Assembly: GCF_902150035.1 (NCBI RefSeq)
Contig: NZ_LR597508.1
Coordinates: forward strand, 43,278-107,277
Direction: 5' to 3'
Source: Enorma burkinafasonensis
GTDB taxonomy: Bacteria; Actinomycetota; Coriobacteriia; Coriobacteriales; Coriobacteriaceae
Length of the DNA: 64,000 nucleotides
Shown: positions 1 through 9,681 of the stretch, one piece after another
Numbering within the stretch: the first letter of the stretch is position 1
How the letters are laid out: the number at the start of each line of letters is the position of its first letter
Made by a program: the position numbers and the translations under genes
The notes under the pieces: model-generated
Told to the model about the DNA's origin: nothing
The model's input: the letters and a program-made list of their open reading frames with translations, nothing else
Databases searched by the model: none

Positions 1-115
1 CGAGGGGCGCGTGCACGCGGTGGGCACCCATGACGAGCTGCTCGCGGGCGACGAGATCTACCGCGAGATCTTCGAGTCGCAAGTGCACGCCGCCGAGGAA
101 GGGGGTGCCATCTGA
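1..115 (+). CDS. ABC exporter ATPase/permease, C-terminal end only
   Basis: The reading frame is open from the window edge to a TGA at 113-115 and gives the last 37 residues of a protein. The tail reads GRVHAVGTHDELLA then YREIFESQ, which is the classic end of a fused membrane/ATPase ABC exporter subunit, just after the H-loop. The stop shares one base with the ATG of the next ABC exporter gene (TGATG), so the two are translationally coupled and probably form a heterodimer. The N-terminal domains lie outside the window, so substrate and catalytic competence cannot be judged. Confidence 0.85.
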   Translation, partial: EGRVHAVGTHDELLAGDEIYREIFESQVHAAEEGGAI

Positions 116-2058
116 TGCCGGCACCGGGAAACAAGCCCCATGACCTCAGGGGCACGCTCAAAAGGCTCCTCTCCTACATGGGCAGGCACCGCCTGCTGTT
201 CCTCGCGGTCGCGGTGCTCGTGACCGTCTCGGCCTCCGCCAACCTGCTCGGCACGTACATGATCCAGCCGACGGTCGACGCGCTCACCGCGGGCGATGTG
301 CCGGCGTTCGTGCGCATGATCGCGCTCACGGCATCGATCTACGTCGTCGGCGTGCTCGCCGCGCTGGGGTACACCCAGGTTATGGTCCATGCGGCGCAGA
401 AGGTGCTCGTCGACATCCGCCGCGACCTGTTCGCGCACATCCAGACGCTGCCGCTCTCGTACTTCGATGCGCGCAACCGCGGCGACGTGATGAGCTACTT
501 CACCAACGACGTGGACACCGTCGCCGAGGCCATGAACAACAGCTTCGCCATGCTCATCCAGAGCTTCATCCAGATCGTGGGCACGCTCACGCTCATCTTC
601 GTGCTCAACTGGCGGCTCTCGCTCATCGTCGTGGTGGGCTACGCCGCGATGTTTTGCTACATCGCCTTCTCGACCAAGAAGAGCCGTGGGTACTACCGAC
701 GCCAGCAGGCGGTCCTCGGCGAGCTCGACGGCTACATCGAGGAGATGGTGGGCGGCCAGAAGGTCGTGAAGGTCTTCAACCACGAGGAACCCAACGTCAT
801 GGCGTTCCGTGACAAGAACGAGCGCCTGCGCGTCGCGGGCACGGGCGCCCAGGCGTACGCGGCGTCGATGATCCCCGCCGTGGTGTCCATCAGCTACGTG
901 AACTACGCGATCGTGGCGGTCGTGGGCAGCCTCATGGCCATCTCGGGGCTGACCGGGGTGGGCGCGCTCGCGAGCTACCTCGTGTTCGTGCGTCAGACGG
1001 CCATGCCCATCAACCAGTTCACGCAGCAGTCGAACTTCCTGCTCTCAGCGCTCGCGGGTGCCGAGCGCGTGTTCGCGGCCATGGACGAGCCGGCCGAGGT
1101 CGACGAGGGCACCGTCGAGCTCGTGCGGACCGGCGAGGACAGCTGGGCCTGGCGCATCCCCGAGGGCTTCGGCGTGGGCGCGTGGGGCTCGCTCGTGCCG
1201 GTGGCCGAGGACGCTGACGCGCCGGAGTGCGGGCCCGCGGCGCCCGCGGCGGCCATGGGCGCCGTCGTCGGCAGCACGGCGCGCGGCGCGGACGGCACCG
1301 TGCTCGCGGTGGGCCTCGTGCCGCTTCGCGGCGACGTGCGCTTCCACGATGTGAGCTTCGGCTACACCGCGGACCACGAGGTGCTGCACGGGCTCAACCT
1401 CTTCGCCGAGCCCGGCCAGAAGATCGCCTTCGTGGGCTCCACGGGCGCCGGCAAGACCACGATCACGAACCTCATCAACCGGTTCTACGACGTGCAGCAA
1501 GGCGAGATCACCTACGACGGCATCAACGTCAAGAACATCGCCAAGGACTCGCTCAGGCGCTCGCTCGGCATCGTGCTCCAGGACACGCACCTCTTCACGG
1601 GGACCATCGCGGACAACATCCGCTTCGGCAAGCTCGACGCGACCGACGAGGAGGTGCGCGCGGCGGCGCGCATCGCCAACGCCGACGGCTTCATCCGCCG
1701 CCTGCCGCACGGCTACGACACCATGGTCACCGCCGACGGCGCGAACCTCTCCCAGGGGCAGCGCCAGCTGCTCGCCATCGCGCGCGCCGCGGTGGCGGAC
1801 CCCCCGGTGCTCATCCTGGACGAGGCGACGAGCTCGATCGACACGCGTACCGAGATGCTCATCGGGCGCGGCATGGACCAACTCATGCGGGGGAGGACGA
1901 CCTTCATGATCGCGCATCGCCTCTCGACCGTGCGCGACGCCGACGCCATCATGGTGCTCGAGCGCGGCCGCATCATCGAGCGCGGCACCCACGAGGAGCT
2001 CTACGCGCTGCACGGGGAGTACTGGGCCCTGTGCCAGGGTCTTAAGGAACTCGACTGA
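115..2058 (+). CDS. ABC transporter, fused permease/ATPase (multidrug/lipid exporter type)
   Basis: A 647-residue type-I ABC exporter half-transporter of the inner membrane. Residues about 20-315 form the six-helix membrane domain. The nucleotide-binding domain has Walker A GSTGAGKT near 441, signature LSQGQ near 545, and Walker B VLILDEATSS near 564 with the catalytic glutamate present. Between the domains lies an insertion of about 75 residues (roughly 325-405) containing WAWRIPEG; comparable insertions occur in the partner subunits of Firmicute heterodimeric exporters (family knowledge). It overlaps the upstream half-transporter by one base, so the pair is probably an obligate heterodimer. 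Substrate is not predictable from sequence. Confidence 0.9.
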   Translation: MPAPGNKPHDLRGTLKRLLSYMGRHRLLFLAVAVLVTVSASANLLGTYMIQPTVDALTAGDVPAFVRMIALTASIYVVGVLAALGYTQVMVHAAQKVLVDIRRDLFAHIQTLPLSYFDARNRGDVMSYFTNDVDTVAEAMNNSFAMLIQSFIQIVGTLTLIFVLNWRLSLIVVVGYAAMFCYIAFSTKKSRGYYRRQQAVLGELDGYIEEMVGGQKVVKVFNHEEPNVMAFRDKNERLRVAGTGAQAYAASMIPAVVSISYVNYAIVAVVGSLMAISGLTGVGALASYLVFVRQTAMPINQFTQQSNFLLSALAGAERVFAAMDEPAEVDEGTVELVRTGEDSWAWRIPEGFGVGAWGSLVPVAEDADAPECGPAAPAAAMGAVVGSTARGADGTVLAVGLVPLRGDVRFHDVSFGYTADHEVLHGLNLFAEPGQKIAFVGSTGAGKTTITNLINRFYDVQQGEITYDGINVKNIAKDSLRRSLGIVLQDTHLFTGTIADNIRFGKLDATDEEVRAAARIANADGFIRRLPHGYDTMVTADGANLSQGQRQLLAIARAAVADPPVLILDEATSSIDTRTEMLIGRGMDQLMRGRTTFMIAHRLSTVRDADAIMVLERGRIIERGTHEELYALHGEYWALCQGLKELD

Positions 2059-2128
2059 TGGGCGCGGAAACGGGTACACTGTGCAGAACCGGGACGCGAC
2101 GCGCGTCCACGTCGATCGGAGGATCTCT

Positions 2129-2818
2129 ATGAACGAAGTCGAGCGCTACGGCAGCCCGATCTACCGGGAGCAGCCGGCACCCCAGCTCATCTCTAGGCGG
2201 CTCTACAACCTCGTGCTCACGGGCTTCGTGGTGCTGTCGTTCGTCATCATGGCGGCCTGCTCCTACATCACGGGCACCCGTGAGTTCCTGCTGTTCATGG
2301 TGCGCAACCCCATGCTCGTCACCGTGGGCAGCCTCGTAGGCTCCATCGGCGGCATCATCGCCATGAGCATCGGCCGCAGCCGCGAGAACCTCACCCTCGG
2401 GCTCATCGGGTACGCGTTCTTCAGCCTGACCTTCGGGTTCACCACGTCGATCGCGCTTTCGGCCTACGACATGGAGAGCATCTCGATGGCCTTCACCGCC
2501 ACGGCGGGCATCATGATCGTCTTCGGCGCCGCGGGCTTCATGTTCCCCGACTTCTTCGCGCGCCTGCAGGGCGTGCTCGCGGTGGGTCTGCTCGCGATCA
2601 TCGCGGTCGAGCTCGTGCTCATGTTCATGGGCGTGCAGCAGTCCGTGACCGACATCGTGGTCATCCTGCTGTTCTGCGGCTTCATCGGCTACGACGTCTA
2701 CCGCGCCTCGACCGCGCTGCCGACGTTCACCAACGCGCTGTGGTACGCCGTCGACCTCTACCTCGACATCATCAACGTATTCCTGCGCCTGCTGGCGCTG
2801 TTCGGTCGCAGGGACTAG
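2129..2818 (+). CDS. Bax inhibitor-1/YccA family membrane protein
   Basis: A 229-residue, very hydrophobic protein with about seven membrane segments, starting near residue 28. The C-terminal run YDVYRA, then LYLDIINVFLRLLALFGR, is characteristic of the Bax inhibitor-1 (UPF0005/YccA) family, which forms pH-sensitive calcium-leak channels or modulates membrane proteases in bacteria. I chose the ATG at 2129 because GGAGGA (2119-2124) sits five bases before it; longer readings lack a ribosome site. The gene stands 70 bp after the exporter and is closed by a strong hairpin at 2853-2885. The physiological role in this organism is unknown. Confidence 0.85.
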   Translation: MNEVERYGSPIYREQPAPQLISRRLYNLVLTGFVVLSFVIMAACSYITGTREFLLFMVRNPMLVTVGSLVGSIGGIIAMSIGRSRENLTLGLIGYAFFSLTFGFTTSIALSAYDMESISMAFTATAGIMIVFGAAGFMFPDFFARLQGVLAVGLLAIIAVELVLMFMGVQQSVTDIVVILLFCGFIGYDVYRASTALPTFTNALWYAVDLYLDIINVFLRLLALFGRRD

Positions 2819-2852
2819 ACCCGCGCGACCGACCGGATTCGCTCTGCACGTC

Positions 2853-2885
2853 AGGCCCCGTCGCGGTGTCACCGCGGCGGGGCCT
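2853..2885 (+). terminator. Hairpin terminator after the Bax-inhibitor gene
   Basis: A GC-rich stem (AGGCCCCG-CGCGG pairing with CCGCG-CGGGGCCT) lies 35 bp after the stop codon. It is followed by GTCAAGTTTGTTTC, an imperfect U-rich tail. It separates this gene from the peptide importer operon. Confidence 0.7.
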
Positions 2886-3051
2886 GTCAAGTTTGTTTCG
2901 AGATGCGAAACACTTTAGCAAAATAAAGCAATTCTTCGGGTTCGGCTCCCCAACTGCGACGGGGACGGCTACACTTATTGACACTGTGACAGCTACGGCA
3001 TCCGCCCGTGGCGTCGCGGGGGAATGTCGTCCCAAGGATAAGGGGGCTAAT

Positions 3052-4665
3052 ATGTCCATCATGGAGATGTCGCGCCGTCGCTTCGTCGAGGCCATGGGCG
3101 CGGTCAGTGTTCTCGGCGCCACCGGTCTGGCCGGCTGCGGCAGCCAGCGCGCCAGCGAGGCGGGCTCCGGTTCCGGTTCCGCCAGCGGTATCGCCGATAC
3201 CATCACCTTCGCCCAGGGTGCCGACCCGCGCGGTCTCGACCCCGCCTACGTCGACGACGGCGAGTCCGCGAAGGTCATGTCCAACATCTACGACACCGTG
3301 CTGCGCTACGACGTAGAGACCTGCGACGTGCTCCCGAGCCTCGGCGAGATGCCCGAGATCTCCGAGGACGGCCTCACCTACACCTTCAAGATCCGCGAGG
3401 GCGTGAAGTTCCACGACGGCACGGACTGCGACGCCGCCGCCATCGTGACCTCGATCACCCGCCAGCTCGAGCCGCAGCGCACCGAGGACATGCCGTACGC
3501 GTCCTTCGTGTTCGGCTCCGAGGACACCAACACCGGCATCGCCTCCATCGAGGCCCCCGATGCCACCACGCTCGTCATCACCCTGCGCGCCCCGTCGACG
3601 CCGTTCATCAAGAACATGGCGATGACCCTCGCCGCGCCCATCGTGGCCCCGTCCTCCATCGAGGCCGGCGACTCCAACGAGAACCCCATCGGTTCCGGTC
3701 CCTACAAGTTCGTCTCCTGGACCAAGGGCGACAGCATCGTGCTCGAGGCCAACGAGGACTACTGGGACGAGGAGCGCATGCCGCAGACCAAGAACGCGGT
3801 GTTCCGCATCATCGCCGAGAACTCCTCGCGCGTGACGGCCCTGAACAACGGCGAGGTCGACATGATCGACGGCATCGACGCCTCCGTGGTCGACACGATC
3901 ACCGACGCCGGCAACGAGCTGTTCGACGAGGACGGCATGAACATCAACTACATGGCGTTCCGCAACGACTCCGGTGTCTTCACCGACATCGAGGCCCGTC
4001 GCGCCTTCTGCCAGGCGGTGAACGTCGAGGAGATGGTCCAGAGCCTGTACGGCGACTACGCGGGCGTCGCGAACTCCGTCATGCCGCTGTGGATGGCCCC
4101 CTATGACGAGGACATCCAGCAGACCGCCTACGACCCCGAGGCCGCCAAGGCCAAGTTCGCCGAGCTGGGCATCACGAGCTGCACCATGCTCACCTACACC
4201 AACGTGCGCCCCTACAACTCCATCGGCGGCCAGCCGCTCGCCGAGGCCATCCAGGGCTACCTGCGCGACGCCGGCGTCGAGATGGAGATCGTCTCCTACG
4301 ACTGGACGACCTACAAGACCAAGGTCGAGACCGACGCCTTCGACTGCTGCCTGTACGGCTGGGTCGGCGACAACGGCGACCCCGACAACTTCATGAACCT
4401 GCTTTCCGACGAGAGCGTGTCCATGAACGTCGGCCGCTTCCGCAACGAGGAGTACAACGCGCTCATCCAGCAGGGCCTCGAGACGCCCGACGGCGATGAC
4501 CGCGACGCGATCTACAAGCAGTGCGAGCAGATGGTCGCCGACCAGATGCCGTGGATGCTCATCAGCCACTCCAAGAACCTCGCCGCGTACGCGCCGACTA
4601 TCAACAACTTCTACTATCACCCGACGGGAGTAGTGCACCTGGAGCTCATCACTAAGACCGCCTAG
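3052..4665 (+). CDS. Peptide ABC transporter substrate-binding lipoprotein (SBP family 5)
   Basis: A 537-residue extracellular solute-binding protein of family 5 (OppA/DppA type). The N-terminus has SRRRF, a hydrophobic stretch and the lipobox LAGC at about residue 25, so it is a lipoprotein, possibly exported by Tat. A Ser/Gly-rich linker follows, then the typical motifs GLDPAY, YTFKIREGVKFHDGT and NPIGSGPYKF. The ATG at 3052 is preceded by AAGGATAAGGGGG. It is first in a five-gene importer cluster with both permeases and both ATPases downstream, but a promoter and a terminator-like hairpin separate it from oppB, which would let the binding protein be made in excess. Peptide size preference cannot be read from the sequence. 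Confidence 0.9.
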   Translation: MSIMEMSRRRFVEAMGAVSVLGATGLAGCGSQRASEAGSGSGSASGIADTITFAQGADPRGLDPAYVDDGESAKVMSNIYDTVLRYDVETCDVLPSLGEMPEISEDGLTYTFKIREGVKFHDGTDCDAAAIVTSITRQLEPQRTEDMPYASFVFGSEDTNTGIASIEAPDATTLVITLRAPSTPFIKNMAMTLAAPIVAPSSIEAGDSNENPIGSGPYKFVSWTKGDSIVLEANEDYWDEERMPQTKNAVFRIIAENSSRVTALNNGEVDMIDGIDASVVDTITDAGNELFDEDGMNINYMAFRNDSGVFTDIEARRAFCQAVNVEEMVQSLYGDYAGVANSVMPLWMAPYDEDIQQTAYDPEAAKAKFAELGITSCTMLTYTNVRPYNSIGGQPLAEAIQGYLRDAGVEMEIVSYDWTTYKTKVETDAFDCCLYGWVGDNGDPDNFMNLLSDESVSMNVGRFRNEEYNALIQQGLETPDGDDRDAIYKQCEQMVADQMPWMLISHSKNLAAYAPTINNFYYHPTGVVHLELITKTA

Positions 4666-4668
4666 GTT

Positions 4669-4696
4669 TTGGCATCGCGGGGCGAACGCGTATAAT
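4669..4696 (+). promoter_or_regulatory. Candidate sigma70 promoter before oppB
   Basis: TTGGCA (4669-4674), a 16-bp spacer and a perfect TATAAT (4691-4696) match the sigma-70 consensus at 11 of 12 positions. It begins directly after the SBP stop codon and lies upstream of a terminator-like hairpin. Confidence 0.6.
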
Positions 4697-4714
4697 TGTT
4701 AGTGTTTAACTGCT

Positions 4715-4748
4715 AAAACGGGGCCGGGCGCCTTGCCCGGCCCGTTTT
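4715..4748 (+). terminator. Terminator/attenuator hairpin between SBP and oppB
   Basis: AAAACGGG plus CCGGGC pair with GCCCGG plus CCCGTTTT around a five-base loop with one bulge. The A and T tracts make it a possible bidirectional intrinsic terminator. It starts only about 12 nt after the expected start point of the promoter at 4669-4696, so transcripts from there must read through it to reach oppB. Confidence 0.75.
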
Positions 4749-4806
4749 GGTGAAGGATGGAGCCGGTACCCGGTGCTGGCCCGGATAAGGAAAGGAGGTA
4801 GACGAC

Positions 4807-5823
4807 GTGCTGAAATACATCTTCAAGCGCATCTTGCTGGCGATCCCCGTCCTTCTGGGCGTGTCGATCCTGGTGTTCCTCATCATGCGCGTGTTCTCGG
4901 CCGACCCGGCGCCTGTCGTGCTCGGCCAGCATGCGACGGCCGAGGCCATGGAGGCATGGCGCGAGGCGAACGGGCTCAACGACCCGATCGTCGTGCAGTA
5001 CTTCGACTTCCTCACGGGAGCGCTCACCGGAAACCTCGGTGAGAGCTACTACACCCACACCCCGGTGGTACAGGAGCTCATGAGCCGCTTCCCGGCGACT
5101 GTCGAGCTCGCGCTCGTCGCGATCGTCATCGCGACGGTGGTCGGCATCGTCTTGGGCGTCGTCTCCGCGGTGCACAAGAACACGTTCATCGACGGCGTGT
5201 CGATGGTCTTCGCGCTCATCGGCGTGTCGATGCCCATCTTCTGGTCGGGCATCCTGATGATCATCCTGTTCGCCGGCGTCCTGCACGTGCTGCCCTCGTC
5301 GGGCCGCATCGACCCGTTGCTGGCGCCCGTGGGCGGCACGGGGCTCTACCTCATCGACACCCTGCTCTCGGGTGACTTCGAGGCCTTCGGCGACGCGCTG
5401 AGCCACATCATCCTGCCCGCGCTCGCGCTATCGCTGTACTCCATGGCGGTCATCACCCGCATGACCCGCTCGAGCATGCTCGATACCCTTAACGAGGACT
5501 ATGTGCGCACCGCGCGCGCCAAGGGCCTGCGCCGCGGCCGCGTCAACCGGCACCACGCCCTGCGCAACGCGATGCTGCCCGTCACGACGGTCATCGGCCT
5601 GCAGCTGGGCAGCCTGCTCGGTGGCGCCATGCTCACCGAGACGGTCTTCGCCTGGCCGGGCATCGGCAAGTACGTGGTCGACTGCATCCTGAAGTCCGAC
5701 TTCCCGGTGGTCCAGGGCGCGGTCCTGCTCATCGGTGTGATCTTCATCGTCATCAACCTGGTGGTCGACGTGATCTACGCCTATCTCGACCCGCGCATCA
5801 AGTACTCGCAGGAAGAGGGGTGA
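4807..5823 (+). CDS. oppB: Peptide ABC transporter permease, OppB/DppB type
   Basis: A 338-residue inner-membrane permease. The start MLKYIFKRILLAIPVLLGVS is the conserved OppB/DppB amphipathic helix plus TM1, and the C-terminal half carries the EAA loop DYVRTARAKGL that docks onto the ATPases. The GTG start is chosen because AAGGAGGT lies seven bases upstream. The stop is five bases before the start of oppC. With OppC it forms the heterodimeric channel of the peptide importer. The Opp versus Dpp distinction is not decidable here, so the symbol is by type only. Confidence 0.9.
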   Translation: MLKYIFKRILLAIPVLLGVSILVFLIMRVFSADPAPVVLGQHATAEAMEAWREANGLNDPIVVQYFDFLTGALTGNLGESYYTHTPVVQELMSRFPATVELALVAIVIATVVGIVLGVVSAVHKNTFIDGVSMVFALIGVSMPIFWSGILMIILFAGVLHVLPSSGRIDPLLAPVGGTGLYLIDTLLSGDFEAFGDALSHIILPALALSLYSMAVITRMTRSSMLDTLNEDYVRTARAKGLRRGRVNRHHALRNAMLPVTTVIGLQLGSLLGGAMLTETVFAWPGIGKYVVDCILKSDFPVVQGAVLLIGVIFIVINLVVDVIYAYLDPRIKYSQEEG

Positions 5824-5828
5824 TCCAC

Positions 5829-6785
5829 ATGGCAGAGCTCATAAACGACGCGGCCGTGCTTCGCGAGGAGGAGCCCGCGCCCTCCCAGGTGCCGCCCGAG
5901 GCGCCCGAGGGCGGGCGCGCCGCCCAGAAGCCAGAGTCACTCTGGAAGGATATGTGGTACTCGCTCACGCAGAACAAGCCCGCCATGGTGAGCCTCGTGA
6001 TCATCGCGCTTCTGGTGGTCATCGCCATCGTGACGGCGATCGCCCCCCAGGTGCTGCCCTGCGACCCGTACCAGCAGGACCTCTCGCAGTCGTTCCAGGG
6101 GCCCAGCGCCGAGCACTGGTTCGGCACCGACCAGCAGGGTCGCGACATCTTCAGCCGCATCCTCATCGGCAGCCAGATCTCGCTCACGGTCGGCCTGCTC
6201 TCGGTCGCGATCTCGCTCACGGTGGGCGTGGCGCTCGGCGCCATCGCCGGCTACAAGGGCGGCATCGTCGACACGATCATCATGCGCTTCATGGACATGA
6301 TGCTCGCCATCCCGTCGATCTTGCTGGCCATCGCCTTCATGGCGGCGCTCGGCCGCGGCATCGACAAGGCGATCATCGCCATCGGCTTCGTCTCGATCCC
6401 CGAGTACGCGCGCATCGTGCGCAGCCAGATCCTCGCGGTCAAGCAGACCGACTACGTGGCGGCCGCGCGCGTGATCGGCGACTCCGACTTCACGATCATC
6501 TTCCGCCATGTGCTGCCCAACGTGCTGCCCTCGATCATCGTCCGCGCGACGCTCGGCATCTCGGGCGCCATCCTCGACGCGGCGGCGCTCGGCTTTCTGG
6601 GCCTGGGCGTGCAGCCGCCGGCGGCGGAGTGGGGCGACATGCTGGGCCGCGGCCGTAACTACATCTTCCGCGCGCCGCACGCGATGATCTTCCCCGGTCT
6701 CGCCATCACCATCACCGTGCTCGCGTTCAACCTGCTGGGTGACGGTATCCGCGACGCCTTCGACCCCAAAGCAAGGAAGCGGTGA
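5829..6785 (+). CDS. oppC: Peptide ABC transporter permease, OppC/DppC type
   Basis: A 318-residue permease with the N-terminal OppC domain (cytoplasmic, Pro/Glu-rich first 35 residues, then TM1) and the binding-protein-dependent transport domain. [17 protein letters not shown] and the EAA-loop region [10 protein letters not shown] are conserved in the family. I prefer the ATG at 5829 over an in-frame GTG at 5820 because AGAGGGGTGA sits a normal distance before it. Tight spacing to oppB and oppD shows one transcript. The partner channel half is OppB. Confidence 0.9.
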   Translation: MAELINDAAVLREEEPAPSQVPPEAPEGGRAAQKPESLWKDMWYSLTQNKPAMVSLVIIALLVVIAIVTAIAPQVLPCDPYQQDLSQSFQGPSAEHWFGTDQQGRDIFSRILIGSQISLTVGLLSVAISLTVGVALGAIAGYKGGIVDTIIMRFMDMMLAIPSILLAIAFMAALGRGIDKAIIAIGFVSIPEYARIVRSQILAVKQTDYVAAARVIGDSDFTIIFRHVLPNVLPSIIVRATLGISGAILDAAALGFLGLGVQPPAAEWGDMLGRGRNYIFRAPHAMIFPGLAITITVLAFNLLGDGIRDAFDPKARKR

Positions 6786-6790
6786 TACGC

Positions 6791-7840
<1,050 letters not shown>

Positions 7841-8944
7841 ATGGAAAACGAGACCCTGCTCGAGGTACAGCACCTCACCAAGAGCTTCGTCGCCGACAGC
7901 AACTTCTTCGGCAAGCCGACCTCGTTCGTGCAGGCCGTCGATGACGTGAGCTTCTCCATCAAGAAGGGCGAGGCCTTCGGCCTGGTCGGCGAGTCCGGCT
8001 GCGGCAAGAGCACCATCGGCAAGATGCTCGTCGGCCTGCTCAAGCCCACGAGCGGCAAGATCATCTTCGAGGGGCGCGACATCACCGCGCTGCCGCACAA
8101 GGAGCGCCGCAAGCTCTGCAGCGATATCCAGCTCATCTTCCAGGACCCGTACGCGAGCCTGAACCCGCGCATGACGATCGGGCAGATCGTGGCGGAGCCC
8201 ATCAAGACCAACAGGCTCCTGCCCGCAGACAAGATCGACGCGCGCGTGGACGAGCTGCTCGAGCGCGTGGGCTTGGCGAGCTACATGAAGAACCGCTACC
8301 CGCACGAGTTCTCCGGCGGCCAGCGCCAGCGCGTGGGCATCGCCCGCGCCCTCGCGGTGAACCCCAAGCTCATCGTCTGCGACGAGCCGGTCTCCGCACT
8401 CGACGTGTCCATCCAGGCGCAGGTGCTGAACCTGCTTGACGACCTCAAGGACCAGTTCGGCCTCACGTACCTGTTCATCGCCCACGGCCTGAACGTCGTG
8501 AAGCACATCTCGGACCGCGTGGGCGTCATGTACCTCGGTCGTCTGATGGAGATCGCGCCCAAGAACTCGCTCTACCACGAGCCGCTCTGCCCGTACACGC
8601 AGGCGCTGCTCTCGGCGATCCCGAGCCCCAACCCGCACCTGCAGCGCAAGCGCATCATCCTGGAGGGCGACGTGCCGAGCCCCATCGACCCGCCGGCGGG
8701 CTGCCGCTTCGCGGGCCGCTGCTTCGCGAAGGTCGGCGCCTGCGAGGTGGGCGCCCCCGACCTCACCGAGGTCCTGCCCAACCACATGTGCGCGTGCCAT
8801 CGCTACGCGAACGTGGCCGAGGAGGACGTCCTGCGTGTCGCCCGCGGGCTGCAGTACGACGCGGCGCGCCCGACCTACGGCCGCGGCAAGGTCGACGTGA
8901 ACGCCGACCCCGTGGTGGCCGCGAAGAAGAAGGCCGCCGAGTAG
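7841..8944 (+). CDS. oppF: Peptide ABC transporter ATPase, OppF/DppF type
   Basis: A 367-residue ATPase with Walker A GESGCGKS at 50-57, signature FSGGQRQRVGIARA, and Walker B LIVCDEPVSALD. The C-terminal oligopeptide extension again contains several cysteines (CRFAGRC, CEVG, CACH). GAGGAGGTG precedes the ATG, embedded in the end of oppD, so the two ATPases are co-translated. It is the last gene of the importer operon and is followed by an intrinsic terminator. Confidence 0.92.
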   Translation: MENETLLEVQHLTKSFVADSNFFGKPTSFVQAVDDVSFSIKKGEAFGLVGESGCGKSTIGKMLVGLLKPTSGKIIFEGRDITALPHKERRKLCSDIQLIFQDPYASLNPRMTIGQIVAEPIKTNRLLPADKIDARVDELLERVGLASYMKNRYPHEFSGGQRQRVGIARALAVNPKLIVCDEPVSALDVSIQAQVLNLLDDLKDQFGLTYLFIAHGLNVVKHISDRVGVMYLGRLMEIAPKNSLYHEPLCPYTQALLSAIPSPNPHLQRKRIILEGDVPSPIDPPAGCRFAGRCFAKVGACEVGAPDLTEVLPNHMCACHRYANVAEEDVLRVARGLQYDAARPTYGRGKVDVNADPVVAAKKKAAE

Positions 8945-8990
8945 CGCAGGGGCGCGACGCCCCGCCGGCGTCCTGCCGTCCGATTCGAGC

Positions 8991-9028
8991 AAGCGGGCCT
9001 CTGCCTCCGATGGGGTAGGGGCCCGCTT
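8991..9028 (+). terminator. Terminator of the peptide importer operon
   Basis: AAGCGGGCC pairs with GGGCCCGCTT around a loop of about 19 bases, 46 bp after the oppF stop. The downstream tail is CGTCGTG rather than a clean T-run, so termination strength is uncertain. Confidence 0.65.
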
Positions 9029-9085
9029 CGTCGTGCGGGGGCGCAGGGTGGCGGCATGCGACGGCATCCGACACTATGGGCGCAT

Positions 9086-9422
9086 CCGCAAATCAATCGA
9101 CCTCGCGCATCCACAAGCGTGCGCCTGCGATCCGACCGATTTGCGCGCGTTCACGAGGGCGTGCCTGCAATCCGATTGATTTATGCATGTCCATGAAACC
9201 TATCTGCAATTCGATGAAAAAGTGCATGGATTATGCCGTTCATTGGTTGATCGAATTGCGCAGTAGATGCCTAAGTTCTATAAAACACCAGCTAGGCGCT
9301 TTGCTCAATTTCCTCCCCTCGGAGTGCTTTTGTTCATTTTTCAATCGAATGGTATCAGGTGCAACTCGCTGTTCAAATGAACTGCGAATGGCGCTATTTC
9401 TGCAACTCGCTCTTCAAATGAA
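9086..9422. repeat. Degenerate ~40-bp direct repeats in a non-coding, AT-richer stretch
   Basis: No gene is supported between 9029 and 9577. Four units start near 9086, 9124, 9164 and 9203 (spacing 38, 40, 39 bp). They share the skeleton CCTGCAATCCGATTGATTT followed by GCAT/GCGC and a TCCATGA-like end. A second, better-conserved pair, TGCAACTCGCT[G/C]TTCAAATGAA, occurs at 9360-9381 and 9401-9422 (41-bp period). A weaker relative (TCAATCGAATGG) lies near 9341. The local base composition is distinctly lower in GC than the flanking genes. Function unknown. Confidence 0.6.
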
Positions 9423-9577
9423 TGGTGAATTGCAGGCGTCCGTTGCGCTCGCATGGTGCGGGGGGCATGGCTGCCGAAAGGAGGGGCGCGCGACCTCGCC
9501 GGCGCTCGTCGGTCGCTCCGCGCAGGCCACGCGCATGCCGGTTGCCCCAAGGCGGCAGCGAGCCGACCCAAAGCAAA

Positions 9578-9613
9578 ACGGGCCTCCCGCCTGCGTTGAG
9601 GCGAAAAGCCCGT
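9578..9613 (-). terminator. Second terminator-like hairpin downstream of ssrA
   Basis: Read on the minus strand, ACGGGC pairs with GCCCGT, with an internal CGCCT/AGGCG arm, and is followed by TTTGCTTTGG. It lies 26 bp past the first ssrA terminator and may act as a backup. Confidence 0.5.
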
Positions 9614-9638
9614 GTCACGGTTGGTGGAGCTGGATAGC

Positions 9639-9671
9639 AAAAGGGCGAACCCTCCAGCGAGAAGTTCGCCC
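9639..9671 (-). terminator. Intrinsic terminator of ssrA
   Basis: On the minus strand GGGCGAAC and GTTCGCCC form a perfect 8-bp stem closing a 13-base loop, followed by TTTTGC. It begins 11 bases after the encoded CCA end of the tmRNA. Confidence 0.8.
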
Positions 9672-9681
9672 AATTCTCTTG

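Noticed and set aside
1058..1354. Alternative frame in the exporter insertion as a frameshifted domain
   Set aside because: The main frame continues unbroken through the insertion and retains family-like WAWRIPEG and LRGDVRFHDVSFGY segments.
9086..9422. Possible CRISPR array
   Set aside because: Units are too divergent and variable, the near-identical pair has only two copies, and there are no cas genes.
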